Positions 29,651 to 38,859 of a stretch of DNA of 64,000 nt are shown here, one piece after another; position 1 is the first letter of the stretch, and each line of letters begins with the position of its first letter. Under the pieces are notes generated by a model. It saw nothing but the letters and a program-made list of their open reading frames with translations, was not told the DNA's origin and made no database searches. Source of the DNA: Granulosicoccaceae bacterium (lineage in GTDB: Bacteria; Pseudomonadota; Gammaproteobacteria; Granulosicoccales; Granulosicoccaceae); the NCBI GenBank assembly GCA_020629835.1, contig JAHDCO010000001.1, positions 124,001-188,000 of the forward strand, given 5' to 3'. The position numbers were made by a program, and so were the translations under genes.

Positions 29651-30832
29651 GTGAGTTATGCAGCTGTCGAGGGAAGTTGGATTAATACCGTACCCACACT
29701 AGGGGAGTTAACGGTTAGTTGCGTACAGGACGCGACGGCATTCGCACGTCTGCAAAAAGAGTGGGATGCATTGCAGTTACGCAATACATCCTCCACGGTG
29801 TTTATGTCTTGGGCCTGGCATCACACATGGTGGACGGTCTTTGGGCGTGATCATCATAAGTTGTACATCGTGTGTGTGAGAGCCGAAGGTCGATTGATTG
29901 GATTGTTGCCGCTGTACCAACGCGTGCGGCCGTGGCCACGGCCAAATCAGGTCATGTTTGTGGGCACCGGAGAAGGAGACTCCGATGAAGTGGCCACCGA
30001 ATATCTGGACATACTGGTTGATGAAAATTACCAACGTGAGGCGGCGCTGGCCGCACTGACCTACATTGAACAGGAAGGTCAGCAAATGCGGTTTGAGTTC
30101 ACGCATGTGTTGGATGATTCTGTTTTAGTCAAATCCATTGAACAGCACTTTCCAAACTGGCACTTACAGTTTAAAGATTTGGGGTTTCGTTATCGCATTG
30201 ACTTAGAGGCGGTCAGCGACGACATCCCTATGCAGCCTGAACGAATTAAGCGCGTGAAACGCAGCCTTCGTGCGGTAGAACGTGATGGCGGGTTTCGACA
30301 TGAGTCGGTGGCTTCGATTGAAGATGTTGCCATGGCGCTGGACGATGTGGCCACGCTGAGTGATCAACGTCAAAAACACTTAGGCCGAGCAAAGAGTGCG
30401 TTTGCCTCGCGTAAATTTAACGAGTTTCACCGGCGTGTATTCCCACTGCTGTATCAGTTGGATTCAGCTGACGTGCACAACTTTTATCATGGGCCTGAAC
30501 TCGTTGCGTCGTTGTACTGTTTCTACAGTGACAGCACATGCCACTATTACCAAAGCGGCTTTGTGCAATCGATGGCTAATCGTTACATGCCACTGACCGT
30601 CGCGCACCTTCGAGAAATAACCCGTAACCGAACGGCCGGGCGTCGATACTATGACTTTATGCGCGGGGATACCGAAAGCTACAAAGGCGATTTTCAATGT
30701 GAAAAAACCCCCATGCTTACGGTCGTTCGTTATCCCACAGCGTTCGACCAATGGTTGCATCAAACGTTTACAATCGTGCGGCGACTGGTTGTGTGCAACT
30801 TACGGCGTGTGGGTGTGTCAAGACGTCGTTAG
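29651..30832 (+). CDS. GNAT acetyltransferase of the CelD/BcsL type (copy 1)
   Basis: The 393-residue protein shows the acetyltransferase-6 pattern: an N-terminal half with FMSWAWHHTWWTVFG and LIGLLPLYQR, and a C-terminal GNAT half with ASLYCFYSDSTCHYYQSGF and DFMRGDTESYKGDF. Relatives act in polysaccharide or cell-envelope synthesis, but substrates are mostly unknown. It uses a GTG start. A second protein of the same type is encoded at 46152. The phosphatase gene follows after 31 bases. Confidence 0.8.
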   Translation: MSYAAVEGSWINTVPTLGELTVSCVQDATAFARLQKEWDALQLRNTSSTVFMSWAWHHTWWTVFGRDHHKLYIVCVRAEGRLIGLLPLYQRVRPWPRPNQVMFVGTGEGDSDEVATEYLDILVDENYQREAALAALTYIEQEGQQMRFEFTHVLDDSVLVKSIEQHFPNWHLQFKDLGFRYRIDLEAVSDDIPMQPERIKRVKRSLRAVERDGGFRHESVASIEDVAMALDDVATLSDQRQKHLGRAKSAFASRKFNEFHRRVFPLLYQLDSADVHNFYHGPELVASLYCFYSDSTCHYYQSGFVQSMANRYMPLTVAHLREITRNRTAGRRYYDFMRGDTESYKGDFQCEKTPMLTVVRYPTAFDQWLHQTFTIVRRLVVCNLRRVGVSRRR

Positions 30833-30863
30833 TTCGGGCTTTAAACAATAGGTTTACAAACGC

Positions 30864-31418
30864 ATGGTTTTTGGACGGCGAAAAACGTACGAACCCAATT
30901 TTATCGACACGGTTCAGGTGCCTGGTTACACCGGAGCCATGGGTTTAGTTGCCTGCCCAGGTACGCGTCTGATGAAACCGGAACTGCCGGCTAAAAAACT
31001 ATTGCCTATCGATTTAGACGCGGCTACCGATTGGGGTGCGAACGGCTTAGTGTGTTTGTTGGAACACCATGAACTCTCCATGCACCGCATTGAACATTTA
31101 GGCGAAGAGGCTGAGGCAAGGGGTATGTGGTACAAGCATCTGCCCATCGCTGATATGAACGTGCCTACGCAAGACTTTGAAGATGAATGGGCGATTGAAG
31201 GTGAGCGCATTCGGCATGCGTTACGCATCGGTGAACGGGTGGTGTTTCACTGTTACGCAGGGCTTGGACGAACGGGCATGATTGCCGCACGAATACTGGT
31301 GGAAATGGGCATGCCGCATGAGGAAGCCATTGCTGAGGTTCGCCGCTCCAACCCCAGACGCATTCAAACCAAAGGCCAGTCCAATTATGTGCGCCGCTGC
31401 TATTCGTTGGTGGAGTGA
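30864..31418 (+). CDS. Dual-specificity (Cys-based) protein phosphatase
   Basis: The 184-residue protein has the phosphatase loop HC130YAGLGR136T with the nucleophile Cys130 and phosphate-binding Arg136. The probable general acid is Asp97 in LPIADMNVP. The pattern is that of CDKN3/atypical dual-specificity phosphatases. No signal peptide, so it is cytosolic. It follows the GNAT gene closely and could be co-transcribed. Target unknown; it may act on phosphorylated proteins, sugars or inositol-like molecules. Confidence 0.86.
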   Translation: MVFGRRKTYEPNFIDTVQVPGYTGAMGLVACPGTRLMKPELPAKKLLPIDLDAATDWGANGLVCLLEHHELSMHRIEHLGEEAEARGMWYKHLPIADMNVPTQDFEDEWAIEGERIRHALRIGERVVFHCYAGLGRTGMIAARILVEMGMPHEEAIAEVRRSNPRRIQTKGQSNYVRRCYSLVE

Positions 31419-31530
31419 GGCGTTCCTGTCGTTTGAAGCTACCCACGGGTCGCCTTTTCCAACCCTTCAAGGGGCGTTGGCACGCACCATAAACGACCAT
31501 CTGAGCGGCCACTAATGGGAAATATGCCGT

Positions 31531-33123
31531 ATGGAACCGAATTCAACTGAAGCTTCAGAACCTGCGCAGCCGCGGGCACGCCGCGGCAGACGCGGTGGCG
31601 GACGAGCGGCTAAACGAGAGCAGCGGGCAGCAAGCGGCCAGGCTCGCGCACCCTATATAACGCGCAAGGTTGATCCGTTGTGTCTGATCGATGAAGAAGG
31701 GCTTGCGCTGATCGAGCAAAACGCAGAAACCGTTTTGGAAGAAATCGGCATCGATTTTCGTGACGATGCTGAAGCGCTGCAGATGTGGCGTGATGCGGGT
31801 GCCGATGTCGATGGCGAGCGCGTACGGTTTCCGAAAGGGTTGTGCCGCAAGCTGATTATGGACAACGCGCCAGCTGAATTTACCCAGCACGCCAGAAACC
31901 CTGCCAACAGCGTTCAGATCGGCGGCAATCACTTAGTCACGGTACCGGCCTATGGGCCTCCGTTCGTGCGTGACTTAGATGGCGGCCGGCGATATGCCAC
32001 CATCGAAGACTTTCAAAATTTCGTGAAGCTAGCGTACATGAGCCCGCACATGCACCATTCGGGTGGAACCGTGTGCGAGCCGGTTGACTTGCCAGTGAAC
32101 AAGCGGCATTTCGATATGGTGTACGCGCACATGCGCTACAGCGACAAAGCGTTCATGGGGTCGGTTACCGCGCCTGAACGTGCGCAGGATAGCGTCGATA
32201 TGGCCAAGATTCTGTTCGGTGAGGACTTTATTGACCCTGAAACCGGCCAGGAAAAAACCGTCATCATCAACCTCATTAATGCGAATTCGCCAATGACGTT
32301 TGATGACACCATGTTAGGTGCTGCCAAAGTCTATGCCCGGAATAATCAGGCCTGTGTGGTGTCACCGTTTATTCTGGCAGGCGCTATGTCACCGGTTACC
32401 GTTACAGGTACTGCGACGCAAATACTCGCCGAAGCCATGGCCGGTATGGCGTTCGTGCAGCTGGTCAGACCCGGAGCGCCAGTTGTCTTTGGTACCTTTG
32501 CAAGCTCTGTCTCCATGCAATCGGGTGCACCGACCTTTGGTACGCCAGAGCCCACCATGGTCATGAGCGTTTGTGCAGCGCTTGCCAGACGACTCAATGT
32601 GCCGTTTCGAAGTGGGGGTGGGTTATGCGGTTCAAAGGTACCGGACGCGCAAGCCGCTTATGAGGCGGCCAACACCATGAGTATGGCAGCGCTTGTTGGC
32701 GTGAACTTCATGTTACATACCGCCGGTTGGTTAGAAGGCGGGTTGGCGATGGGCTATGAAAAATTTGTTTTGGACGCCGATCAAGCCGGGATGTTGCCGA
32801 CTCTGCTCGGTGGTGTTGATGTCAGCGACAACGGTCAAGCCATGAGTGCACTGCGTGAGGTGGGGCCGGGTAAACACTTCCTGGGCTGCCAGCATACGCA
32901 GGAGAATTTTGAGACGGCCTTTTATCGCTCTGAAATTGCCGACAACAACTCGTTTGAGCAGTGGGAGTCTGAAGGTTCTCTGGATGCAGCTCAACGAGCC
33001 GATGTTCGGTGTAAATCGATGTTGGCAGCGTACGAAGCACCAGCAATTGATCCGGCTATAGATGAAGCATTGCTTGCGTTTATTCAAACCCGAAAAGCTG
33101 AATTCCCTGACGCGAATTACTAG
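31531..33123 (+). CDS. MttB-superfamily (trimethylamine methyltransferase-like) protein
   Basis: The 530-residue protein begins with an Arg/Gly-rich tail (ARRGRRGGGRAAKREQR) and continues as a TIM-barrel methyltransferase of the MttB superfamily with ETVLEEIGIDF, GGTVCEPVDLPV and NFMLHTAGWLEGGL. The frame has no in-frame amber codon, so it is the non-pyrrolysine type, members of which demethylate glycine betaine, carnitine or related quaternary amines in characterised anaerobes. No cobalamin-binding partner protein is encoded nearby. A GGGAAA site precedes the ATG. A GlxA regulator and homocysteine methyltransferase lie within 3 kb. Confidence 0.9.
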   Translation: MEPNSTEASEPAQPRARRGRRGGGRAAKREQRAASGQARAPYITRKVDPLCLIDEEGLALIEQNAETVLEEIGIDFRDDAEALQMWRDAGADVDGERVRFPKGLCRKLIMDNAPAEFTQHARNPANSVQIGGNHLVTVPAYGPPFVRDLDGGRRYATIEDFQNFVKLAYMSPHMHHSGGTVCEPVDLPVNKRHFDMVYAHMRYSDKAFMGSVTAPERAQDSVDMAKILFGEDFIDPETGQEKTVIINLINANSPMTFDDTMLGAAKVYARNNQACVVSPFILAGAMSPVTVTGTATQILAEAMAGMAFVQLVRPGAPVVFGTFASSVSMQSGAPTFGTPEPTMVMSVCAALARRLNVPFRSGGGLCGSKVPDAQAAYEAANTMSMAALVGVNFMLHTAGWLEGGLAMGYEKFVLDADQAGMLPTLLGGVDVSDNGQAMSALREVGPGKHFLGCQHTQENFETAFYRSEIADNNSFEQWESEGSLDAAQRADVRCKSMLAAYEAPAIDPAIDEALLAFIQTRKAEFPDANY

Positions 33124-33145
33124 CCATCGTGCAACGTTTGCTTCT

Positions 33146-33186
33146 CCCCGATCGGCGCTAACCCATTAAGGGTTAGCGCCTCGGGG
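33146..33186. terminator. Strong bidirectional terminator hairpin
   Basis: Arms GGCGCTAACCC (33154-33164) and GGGTTAGCGCC (33170-33180) pair perfectly around a five-base loop, extended by CCCCGA with TCGGGG across a two-base bulge. It separates the convergent MttB and dehydrogenase genes and overlaps the stop codon of the latter. Confidence 0.85.
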
Positions 33187-34128
33187 GGTAATCTCATAGC
33201 CAGGTTCTTCTGGCTCATCGTCTGTGATTTCTGCAGGAAAACCGTCCGCCAATACTTTAAGCCCGGTGGCATCCTCCAGTCGACGAATGATGTTTGGTGA
33301 CCACTCGCGTTGACCGTATCGATTAGCACCGTCGTTCATGATGTCGATCATGAGTGGGCTGATATCCAACGGTACGTCGTTGTCTTCAGCCATCTGCTGG
33401 AAGAGCCCAATGTCTTTTAACACCAGGTCCATGGTGAAGTTGATGTCACGTGACCCGTTTAAGATCACCTGGCTTTCAGTCTCATGAACAAACGAATTTC
33501 CACTGGATATACGAATGGCTTCGTAGGTCGTGGCGAGATCTAAGCCTGCGGCTTTGCACGTGGTTAAGGCCTCGCACAGCGTCAGTAGATTTGCCGTGGC
33601 AAGATAGTTAGTCATGACTTTTAACTGGGACGCGCTGCCTAAAGCCCCGGTATGCAATACCCGGCGGCCGAGCGTGGTCAGTACCGGCAGAATCTTTTCA
33701 AACGTGGGGCGATCGCAGCCAGCAAAGATCGCGATGTTGCCCGTGGCTGCCCGATGGCATCCACCGCTGACCGGACAATCCACTGCGTAACCCCCTGCCT
33801 CAATGACTTTTGCACCCAAACGGGTCACGTCCGCTTGGTCGGTGGTGCTCATCTCGGCCCAGATGGTGCCCGGTGTTAAACCGGCCAGTATCCCGTCGTC
33901 CGATTCCAGAACGGCGGCGCTGGCTGCTGGCGAGGGCAGGCACGTAATCATTAAGTCGCAGACTTCCGCCATCTGTTTTGGGGAAGACCCAGCCGATGCC
34001 CCCTGGTCAAGTAAGGGTTGCATTGCGTCTGGATCCAAATCCAAAACGGTCAGTTCCAAACCGTTTCTAACCACACTGCCGGCTAACTTTGCGCCGACGT
34101 TTCCCAGGCCAACAAATCCTACGTGCAT
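33166..34128 (-). CDS. 3-hydroxyisobutyrate dehydrogenase-family oxidoreductase
   Basis: The 320-residue protein starts with the NAD(P)-binding motif HVGFVGLGNVGAKLA. The substrate motif is DCPVSGGCHRAATGN (about 117-131) and the catalytic Lys170 lies in SQLKVMTNYLATAN. Members reduce or oxidise beta-hydroxy acids such as 3-hydroxyisobutyrate, tartronate semialdehyde, or related compounds. It is longer than average at the C-terminus (acidic DDEPEEPGYE tail). The gene is convergent with the MttB-like gene and divergent from the GlxA regulator, a common layout for a regulated catabolic gene. Substrate unknown. Confidence 0.86.
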   Translation of the reverse strand: MHVGFVGLGNVGAKLAGSVVRNGLELTVLDLDPDAMQPLLDQGASAGSSPKQMAEVCDLMITCLPSPAASAAVLESDDGILAGLTPGTIWAEMSTTDQADVTRLGAKVIEAGGYAVDCPVSGGCHRAATGNIAIFAGCDRPTFEKILPVLTTLGRRVLHTGALGSASQLKVMTNYLATANLLTLCEALTTCKAAGLDLATTYEAIRISSGNSFVHETESQVILNGSRDINFTMDLVLKDIGLFQQMAEDNDVPLDISPLMIDIMNDGANRYGQREWSPNIIRRLEDATGLKVLADGFPAEITDDEPEEPGYEITPRGANP

Positions 34129-34369
34129 GCTGAGTGCTTCCTTTTATGTTGCTACAACAGAGTAGCTGCTGAGCGACACCTGAGGATACATTTGCGGCGG
34201 AAATTGAACCGGTTGGGTCGCTGATGGTTACCTGTATGAGGGGACGGCGGAGAATTTTATGAAAAGGAGGTTAAATCCGAGCATTTCTTTCACAATTCTT
34301 TGTCACACCCGCCCCAAAACCTAGCGATTTGGTTAATACTTCCGCCACATGCACTTTAGGTGTCGTCTT

Positions 34370-35434
34370 ATGATCGGCGCAACAGCTCAACCAACTCGTA
34401 TCGGCTTCTATTTGGTCCCGCAATTTTCCATGATCGCGTTCTCCAGCGCGATTGAAACATTGCGTATGGCAAACCAGGTATCGGGTGAGACGCTTTATGA
34501 ATGGCGGTTGATTTCATCCGACGGTCAGCCCGTGCAGTGCAGTAATGGATTGGTTATCGCCACCCACCATGGCACGGAGCGGCAGGATGGTGGGTACCAC
34601 GCCATCTTCGTTTGCGGTGGTAACAACATTCATCAACTCGACGATGATGTGGGCATTAACTGGCTGCGCGCACACGATCGCACCGATATGGTGCTTGGAG
34701 CGGTTTGCACTGGCAGTTACCTACTGGCTAAAGCGGAGCTTCTGAATGGTTACCGCTGCACGATTCACTGGGAAAACCTTGCCAGTGCACGAGAGCAGTT
34801 TCCGCAGTTGGTCATCTCGCCCGAGCTATTTGAAATTGACCGAAACCGTTACACCTGTGCGGGTGGGACAGCACCGATTGATATGTTCATGTGTGAGGTG
34901 AGGGCGCGACACGGTGCAGAAATCGCGAAACGCATATCCGAACAGTTCATCTGTGAACGAATTCGTGATCAAAATGATCGACAACGGGTTCCTCTGACGC
35001 AACGTATCGGTGCAAGCCAGCCAAAACTGGCTGAAGCCGTATCGCTTATGGAGGCTAATATTGAGGAGCCGATGACACTGGACGAATTGTCTCATCACGT
35101 CGGGTTATCTCGTCGTCAACTCGAGCGCTTATTCCAACGTTATTTAAACTACGTGCCTACGCGTTACTACCTTGAGCTACGGTTGGAGCGCGCTCGGCAG
35201 TTGTTGTTGCAAACCAGTATGCCGATTGTTGATATCGCATTGGCTTGTGGATTTATCTCCGCCCCGCATTTTTCGAAATGCTACCGGGATACGTACTCCA
35301 TACCGCCGCGCGATGAGCGCAGACGCGCAGCCGGTTTATTGAAAAACGATACCGCCGCTGTGTCGATTAACGAGGCCGCGAACAGCCCGAACACCAACAG
35401 CGACGCTCCGCTGGACGGAACCGCTAATGGTTAG
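34370..35434 (+). CDS. GlxA-type AraC-family regulator
   Basis: The 354-residue protein combines an N-terminal DJ-1/PfpI-like domain (about 1-190, with IGFYLVPQFSMIAFSSAIE and GAVCTGSYLLAKA) and a C-terminal AraC helix-turn-helix (about 235-330; LSHHVGLSRRQLERLFQRY and DIALACGFISAPHFSKCYR). This plan is shared with GbdR, CdhR and ArgR, which control glycine betaine, carnitine and arginine catabolism. I chose ATG 34370, which has AGGTG seven bases upstream, over the ATG at 34349. Neighbouring MttB, dehydrogenase and methyltransferase genes make a betaine- or carnitine-like inducer plausible. Confidence 0.88.
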   Translation: MIGATAQPTRIGFYLVPQFSMIAFSSAIETLRMANQVSGETLYEWRLISSDGQPVQCSNGLVIATHHGTERQDGGYHAIFVCGGNNIHQLDDDVGINWLRAHDRTDMVLGAVCTGSYLLAKAELLNGYRCTIHWENLASAREQFPQLVISPELFEIDRNRYTCAGGTAPIDMFMCEVRARHGAEIAKRISEQFICERIRDQNDRQRVPLTQRIGASQPKLAEAVSLMEANIEEPMTLDELSHHVGLSRRQLERLFQRYLNYVPTRYYLELRLERARQLLLQTSMPIVDIALACGFISAPHFSKCYRDTYSIPPRDERRRAAGLLKNDTAAVSINEAANSPNTNSDAPLDGTANG

Positions 35435-35466
35435 TGTTAGTGCTTGATTATTGCCTGCGCGACTTG

Positions 35467-35489
35467 CCGGCCTTGTCGGACTTGGCCGG
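35467..35489. terminator. Hairpin between convergent GlxA and S41 genes
   Basis: CCGGCC (35467-35472) and GGCCGG (35484-35489) pair around an 11-base loop, midway in the 70-base gap between two converging genes. No T run, so its termination efficiency is uncertain. Confidence 0.45.
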
Positions 35490-35504
35490 TACGAACTGCC
35501 GGCG

Positions 35505-36914
35505 CTAATCCCTAAACGGCATTGACGCCAAGCTTGAATTCCAGTCTGCGTCTTGATACGACTCAAGCGGGTGAGGAGTGCGTTTTTCTGAGCCTGCATT
35601 TCCACGGGCTGACGCCATGGCAAACGGGTTGGTTACGGCAGGGCAAACATTGGTTTGCAGATAAAACAGCGTAGCGCTCAACAGGGCATCCTGCGTGCTG
35701 TTTTTGGGGTGTAGAAAGTCATCAACAATGGCGCAGTCAGGCGCGAGTCCACCGAGTACTGACTCGCCCGCCGCGTTATACGTAATCCTATCCATTGCAT
35801 TTAACACTTGATCGCAGTTCGGGTTGGATACGCTCGCGAACGGTTTGCCGCTGGTGCGGCTGCCCACCAAAACAACGTCAATGTAAGGCCGTAAATTGTT
35901 TGCTATCGCTTCGGCTGCTGAGGCGGTACGGCCTGTGGTTAAAACAAACACTCGATTCACATTCAGGTTCAACTCCTGGGCCTCAAACAACGCCAGTCGG
36001 TTGAACTGGCTATAGCGGCTATTGAATTCGGTGGATTGAAACAGGTTGCCTTCAAACGCACTGCCTAACAGCTGTGCGGCAAATTTTTGTGCGATGTACA
36101 CATAGCCGCCACCGTTGTAACGAAAATCCAGAATAACTTCGGTGGCTTGCCGGTCGGCAATAAACTCAATCGCGGTATCAATCTCCTGTTCACTGGTACG
36201 CAGGAAGCTTGCTGAATCGATGTAGCCTACTGTGGTGCCGAACACATCGTAGGTTCCGTATTCACCCACGGTGTTTATGACATAAGTGGTTGACGTAACC
36301 GTTAAGTCAACGGGTGCGTCATCGCCTCGCTGAGTAGTGAATGTCAATGTTGTGGGCGTACCCGTTTCACCAAACAGTTCGTTAAAAACATTGTCGGTAA
36401 TGCTGGCAATTGGAATATCGTTCAACGCAATGACGCGATCTCCTCGCTGGGCACCGGCAAGATCCAAAGGGGAGCCACTGATGATGTTGCTAAAGCGAAG
36501 TTGGCCATCGCTTGCGGTGCGCCAGTTAAATCCAAACCCAAACGTTTCGCCTTCATCGAATAAAGCGGCGCGCTCTGCCTGGGGAGAAATGTTGGAAAAT
36601 ACATCCGGTGCGACGCGCAGGTCGTTTAATAACGCCTGGGCATCGTCGTAACTGCTTGGGTTAACGACAGGCACCTGATCGGCGTAGATGTAATAGTCAC
36701 GCATCTGTGCGTCAACCCAGGCGTTAAAGCCTTCGGTCGTACAGATGTCTGGCGCTCCAACTACGTCGGTAGCAGGGTCGGTGTCAGTGTTCGTGGGTGG
36801 TTCGGTTTGTGGTGAAACGGTTGGAGTGCTGGTGCCAGCTGACCCCCCGCCGCAACCCACCAGGGTGGTGAGTGCGAACAACAGTGCCGAGAGGGTCGGT
36901 TGTTTTGGGGTCAT
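35505..36914 (-). CDS. S41-family peptidase lipoprotein (copy 2)
   Basis: The 469-residue protein has a lipobox LVGC at Cys21, a Thr/Pro-rich linker (about 27-50), a PDZ domain (about 125-205; GFGFNW, AQRGDRVIALNDI) and a tail-specific protease core with catalytic Ser332 (TASAAE) and Lys357 (TSGKPFA), again 25 apart. Architecture and flanking motifs, for example LRPYIDVVLVG, match the copy at 17679-19019, so they are paralogues. It lies 16 bases after the DUF5658 gene in the same direction. Likely an envelope endopeptidase; substrate unknown. Confidence 0.9.
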   Translation of the reverse strand: MTPKQPTLSALLFALTTLVGCGGGSAGTSTPTVSPQTEPPTNTDTDPATDVVGAPDICTTEGFNAWVDAQMRDYYIYADQVPVVNPSSYDDAQALLNDLRVAPDVFSNISPQAERAALFDEGETFGFGFNWRTASDGQLRFSNIISGSPLDLAGAQRGDRVIALNDIPIASITDNVFNELFGETGTPTTLTFTTQRGDDAPVDLTVTSTTYVINTVGEYGTYDVFGTTVGYIDSASFLRTSEQEIDTAIEFIADRQATEVILDFRYNGGGYVYIAQKFAAQLLGSAFEGNLFQSTEFNSRYSQFNRLALFEAQELNLNVNRVFVLTTGRTASAAEAIANNLRPYIDVVLVGSRTSGKPFASVSNPNCDQVLNAMDRITYNAAGESVLGGLAPDCAIVDDFLHPKNSTQDALLSATLFYLQTNVCPAVTNPFAMASARGNAGSEKRTPHPLESYQDADWNSSLASMPFRD

Positions 36915-36930
36915 AGGGTCATCGATACGG

Positions 36931-37416
36931 TTAAATCAAAGACAGCAGCGCCAATTCATACACGATAAGACCTGCATAAAAGCCAACGGCTGCGCCCAGG
37001 ATGGATCTGCAGCGTAAAAAGCCGAACACCTTCACGTTTGCGGTGGCCACGAGAATGATAGCCGGTACCGCTGTTAAAAACATTTTGACACCGGCAAACG
37101 CCCAAATGCTGATGTTGAGCATGGCGTTCATGAAAGGGTTTACTTCACTGCCGCCATTGGCAATCAGTGTCAGCGTAAACATGGAATCCATGATCGACAG
37201 ACACATCAACGCCATGGCCAGGGTAAACAGCGTGGGTTCAAAGCGGTCCAATACCGGAAACCGGCGGTCGGCTTTGCGCCTGCCATGATCGCGACGCGGG
37301 GCAAAAAGCTGGTGGTAGAAGGTGGCAAAGCTGTAGTCGCGTCTGTCCAGCTCCTGAAGCCGTCGGCTGATACCGTCCCAGTCTGACTTGGGCGCTAGAG
37401 TAGTGTTTGCAATCAT
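36931..37416 (-). CDS. DUF5658-like small membrane protein
   Basis: The 161-residue protein has a basic cytoplasmic N-terminal part (RRDHGRRKADRRFP) followed by about three membrane segments from residue 65, the first ending SIMDSMFTLTLIANGGSEVNPFM, where the Asp and the GGSEVNP turn are typical of DUF5658. I chose the ATG at 37416; a longer frame reaches 37500 without family similarity. It is directly upstream of an S41 peptidase gene, suggesting joint expression. Function unknown. Confidence 0.75.
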   Translation of the reverse strand: MIANTTLAPKSDWDGISRRLQELDRRDYSFATFYHQLFAPRRDHGRRKADRRFPVLDRFEPTLFTLAMALMCLSIMDSMFTLTLIANGGSEVNPFMNAMLNISIWAFAGVKMFLTAVPAIILVATANVKVFGFLRCRSILGAAVGFYAGLIVYELALLSLI

Positions 37417-37572
37417 AGAGAGTGTGGTCTCGTAACATCGGCTGCTGAATTGCCGATCAGTGTAGCGAGGTGGCCAAGGCGCATATGTGTGGCATGACAC
37501 AGCCTAAAAACGCAGTCGCCGAGCAAACTGTGAGCCGTGTCTAGTAGCTGAAATTCCTGGCTGTCCCGGGTG

Positions 37573-38853
37573 CTAGCCCAGGCGGTCTTTTAATTGGTAG
37601 TAGCGCATGCCGAGCGCCACTAACGCGCTGCCGGCCGTGGCAGGTACCGGCATGCGCCAGCGCCAGAAGTCTTCGAACGTGCGCAACCGCTCAAAATCTC
37701 CGGCCAGGGCGGTGGCCAGGATTTCAGCCAGCACATGCGATGTGGCCATGCCATGACCGGAGTACCCCTGGGCGAAATACACCTGCGCTTTGGCGCGACC
37801 GAGCATCGGAATGCGATTGATCACAATACCGGCTTTACCGGTCCAGGCGTATTCGATACCGACGTCTTTTAACGCGGGAAAGGTAGCTTCTAAGGCAGGG
37901 CGTAAATGGCTTGCCACATCGTCAATGTCTCGCCCCGAGTAATTTGTGCCACCACCAAACATCAGTCGATTGTCGTGCGTGATGCGGTAGTAATCCAAAA
38001 CCGTGCGGCTGTCATATACCGCGTTGTCATCGCGGTTAATGCGCTGGCACAGTTCAGCGCTCAGCTTTTCTGTGACTAAATTACCCAGTACCGCTGGAAA
38101 CAAATAACCACCGAGCTGTAAACGCATTAAACGGTGGTAGGCATTCCCCGCCAGCACGACTTTCTTCGCACGTAGGGTGCCTTTGCGTGTAACCACATGC
38201 ACCCGTTCCGGGCTAATCGTTTCAATGGCGGTAACCGCTGTGTTTTCATAGATTTTTGCGCCTAAGGAATGCGCCGCCTGTGCTTCACCCACACACAGTT
38301 TCAATGAATGCAGATGCAGGTTTTTTGTGTTCAATACACCACCGTGGTAAAGCGGTGTGGCTAAGCGTTCATGCACAGCCTGTTGTGTTAACAAACTCAC
38401 TGTGTCTTGCATGCCGTAGGTGTGCGCTTGCTCCACCATCTTCTCAAATTCAGCTAAGTCTTTTTTTTCCCAGGCGGTGAAGATGTGCCCGGTTTTTAAG
38501 CCGCAGTCGATGTGGTATTTGTGGATGCGCTCGGTAATGATGTCGTGCCCGCGCCAGCGTAAATCCCAAACGAACTGATCGGCATGCGATGGTTTTTTCT
38601 TCTTCAGCTGTTTTAGCATCGCGTTATCGCCAGACAAACTTCCGGTCACTTGCCCACCGTTTCTGCCGGTGGCACCCCAACCAACCGAGTGTGCGTCCAC
38701 CAGGGCAACGCTAAAGCCACGTTCTGCTAACTCCACCGCCGTGGCACAACCGGTTATACCGGCACCCACAATGACAACATCGACAGTGACATCGTGATCT
38801 AACGTGGGCCATTCAGGTCGGGTACCCACCGTCGCCGTGTAGTAGTTGTTCAT
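37573..38853 (-). CDS. puuB: Gamma-glutamylputrescine oxidase-like FAD enzyme
   Basis: The 426-residue protein has the FAD dinucleotide motif GAGITG (30-35) and the PuuB-like segment VGWGATGRNGGQVTGSLSGD, plus a C-terminal GYSGHGMATSHVLAEILA flavin-contact motif. It should oxidise gamma-glutamylputrescine to the aldehyde. Its gene follows the glutamine synthetase-like ligase by six bases at the end of a six-gene polyamine operon. Related DadA/ThiO-group oxidases act on other amines, so the exact substrate rests on operon context. Confidence 0.87.
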   Translation of the reverse strand: MNNYYTATVGTRPEWPTLDHDVTVDVVIVGAGITGCATAVELAERGFSVALVDAHSVGWGATGRNGGQVTGSLSGDNAMLKQLKKKKPSHADQFVWDLRWRGHDIITERIHKYHIDCGLKTGHIFTAWEKKDLAEFEKMVEQAHTYGMQDTVSLLTQQAVHERLATPLYHGGVLNTKNLHLHSLKLCVGEAQAAHSLGAKIYENTAVTAIETISPERVHVVTRKGTLRAKKVVLAGNAYHRLMRLQLGGYLFPAVLGNLVTEKLSAELCQRINRDDNAVYDSRTVLDYYRITHDNRLMFGGGTNYSGRDIDDVASHLRPALEATFPALKDVGIEYAWTGKAGIVINRIPMLGRAKAQVYFAQGYSGHGMATSHVLAEILATALAGDFERLRTFEDFWRWRMPVPATAGSALVALGMRYYQLKDRLG

Positions 38854-38859
38854 CGGCCG

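Noticed and set aside
31531..33123. Pyrrolysine-containing MttB
   Set aside because: The reading frame has no in-frame amber codon and the window holds no pyl genes, so it is a non-pyrrolysine homologue.
34259..34324. 21-codon frame MKRRLNPSISFTILCHTRPK upstream of the GlxA regulator, looking like a leader peptide
   Set aside because: No promoter or run of regulatory codons; its internal AGGAGG-like bases are not placed to serve it. Chance frame in a control region.
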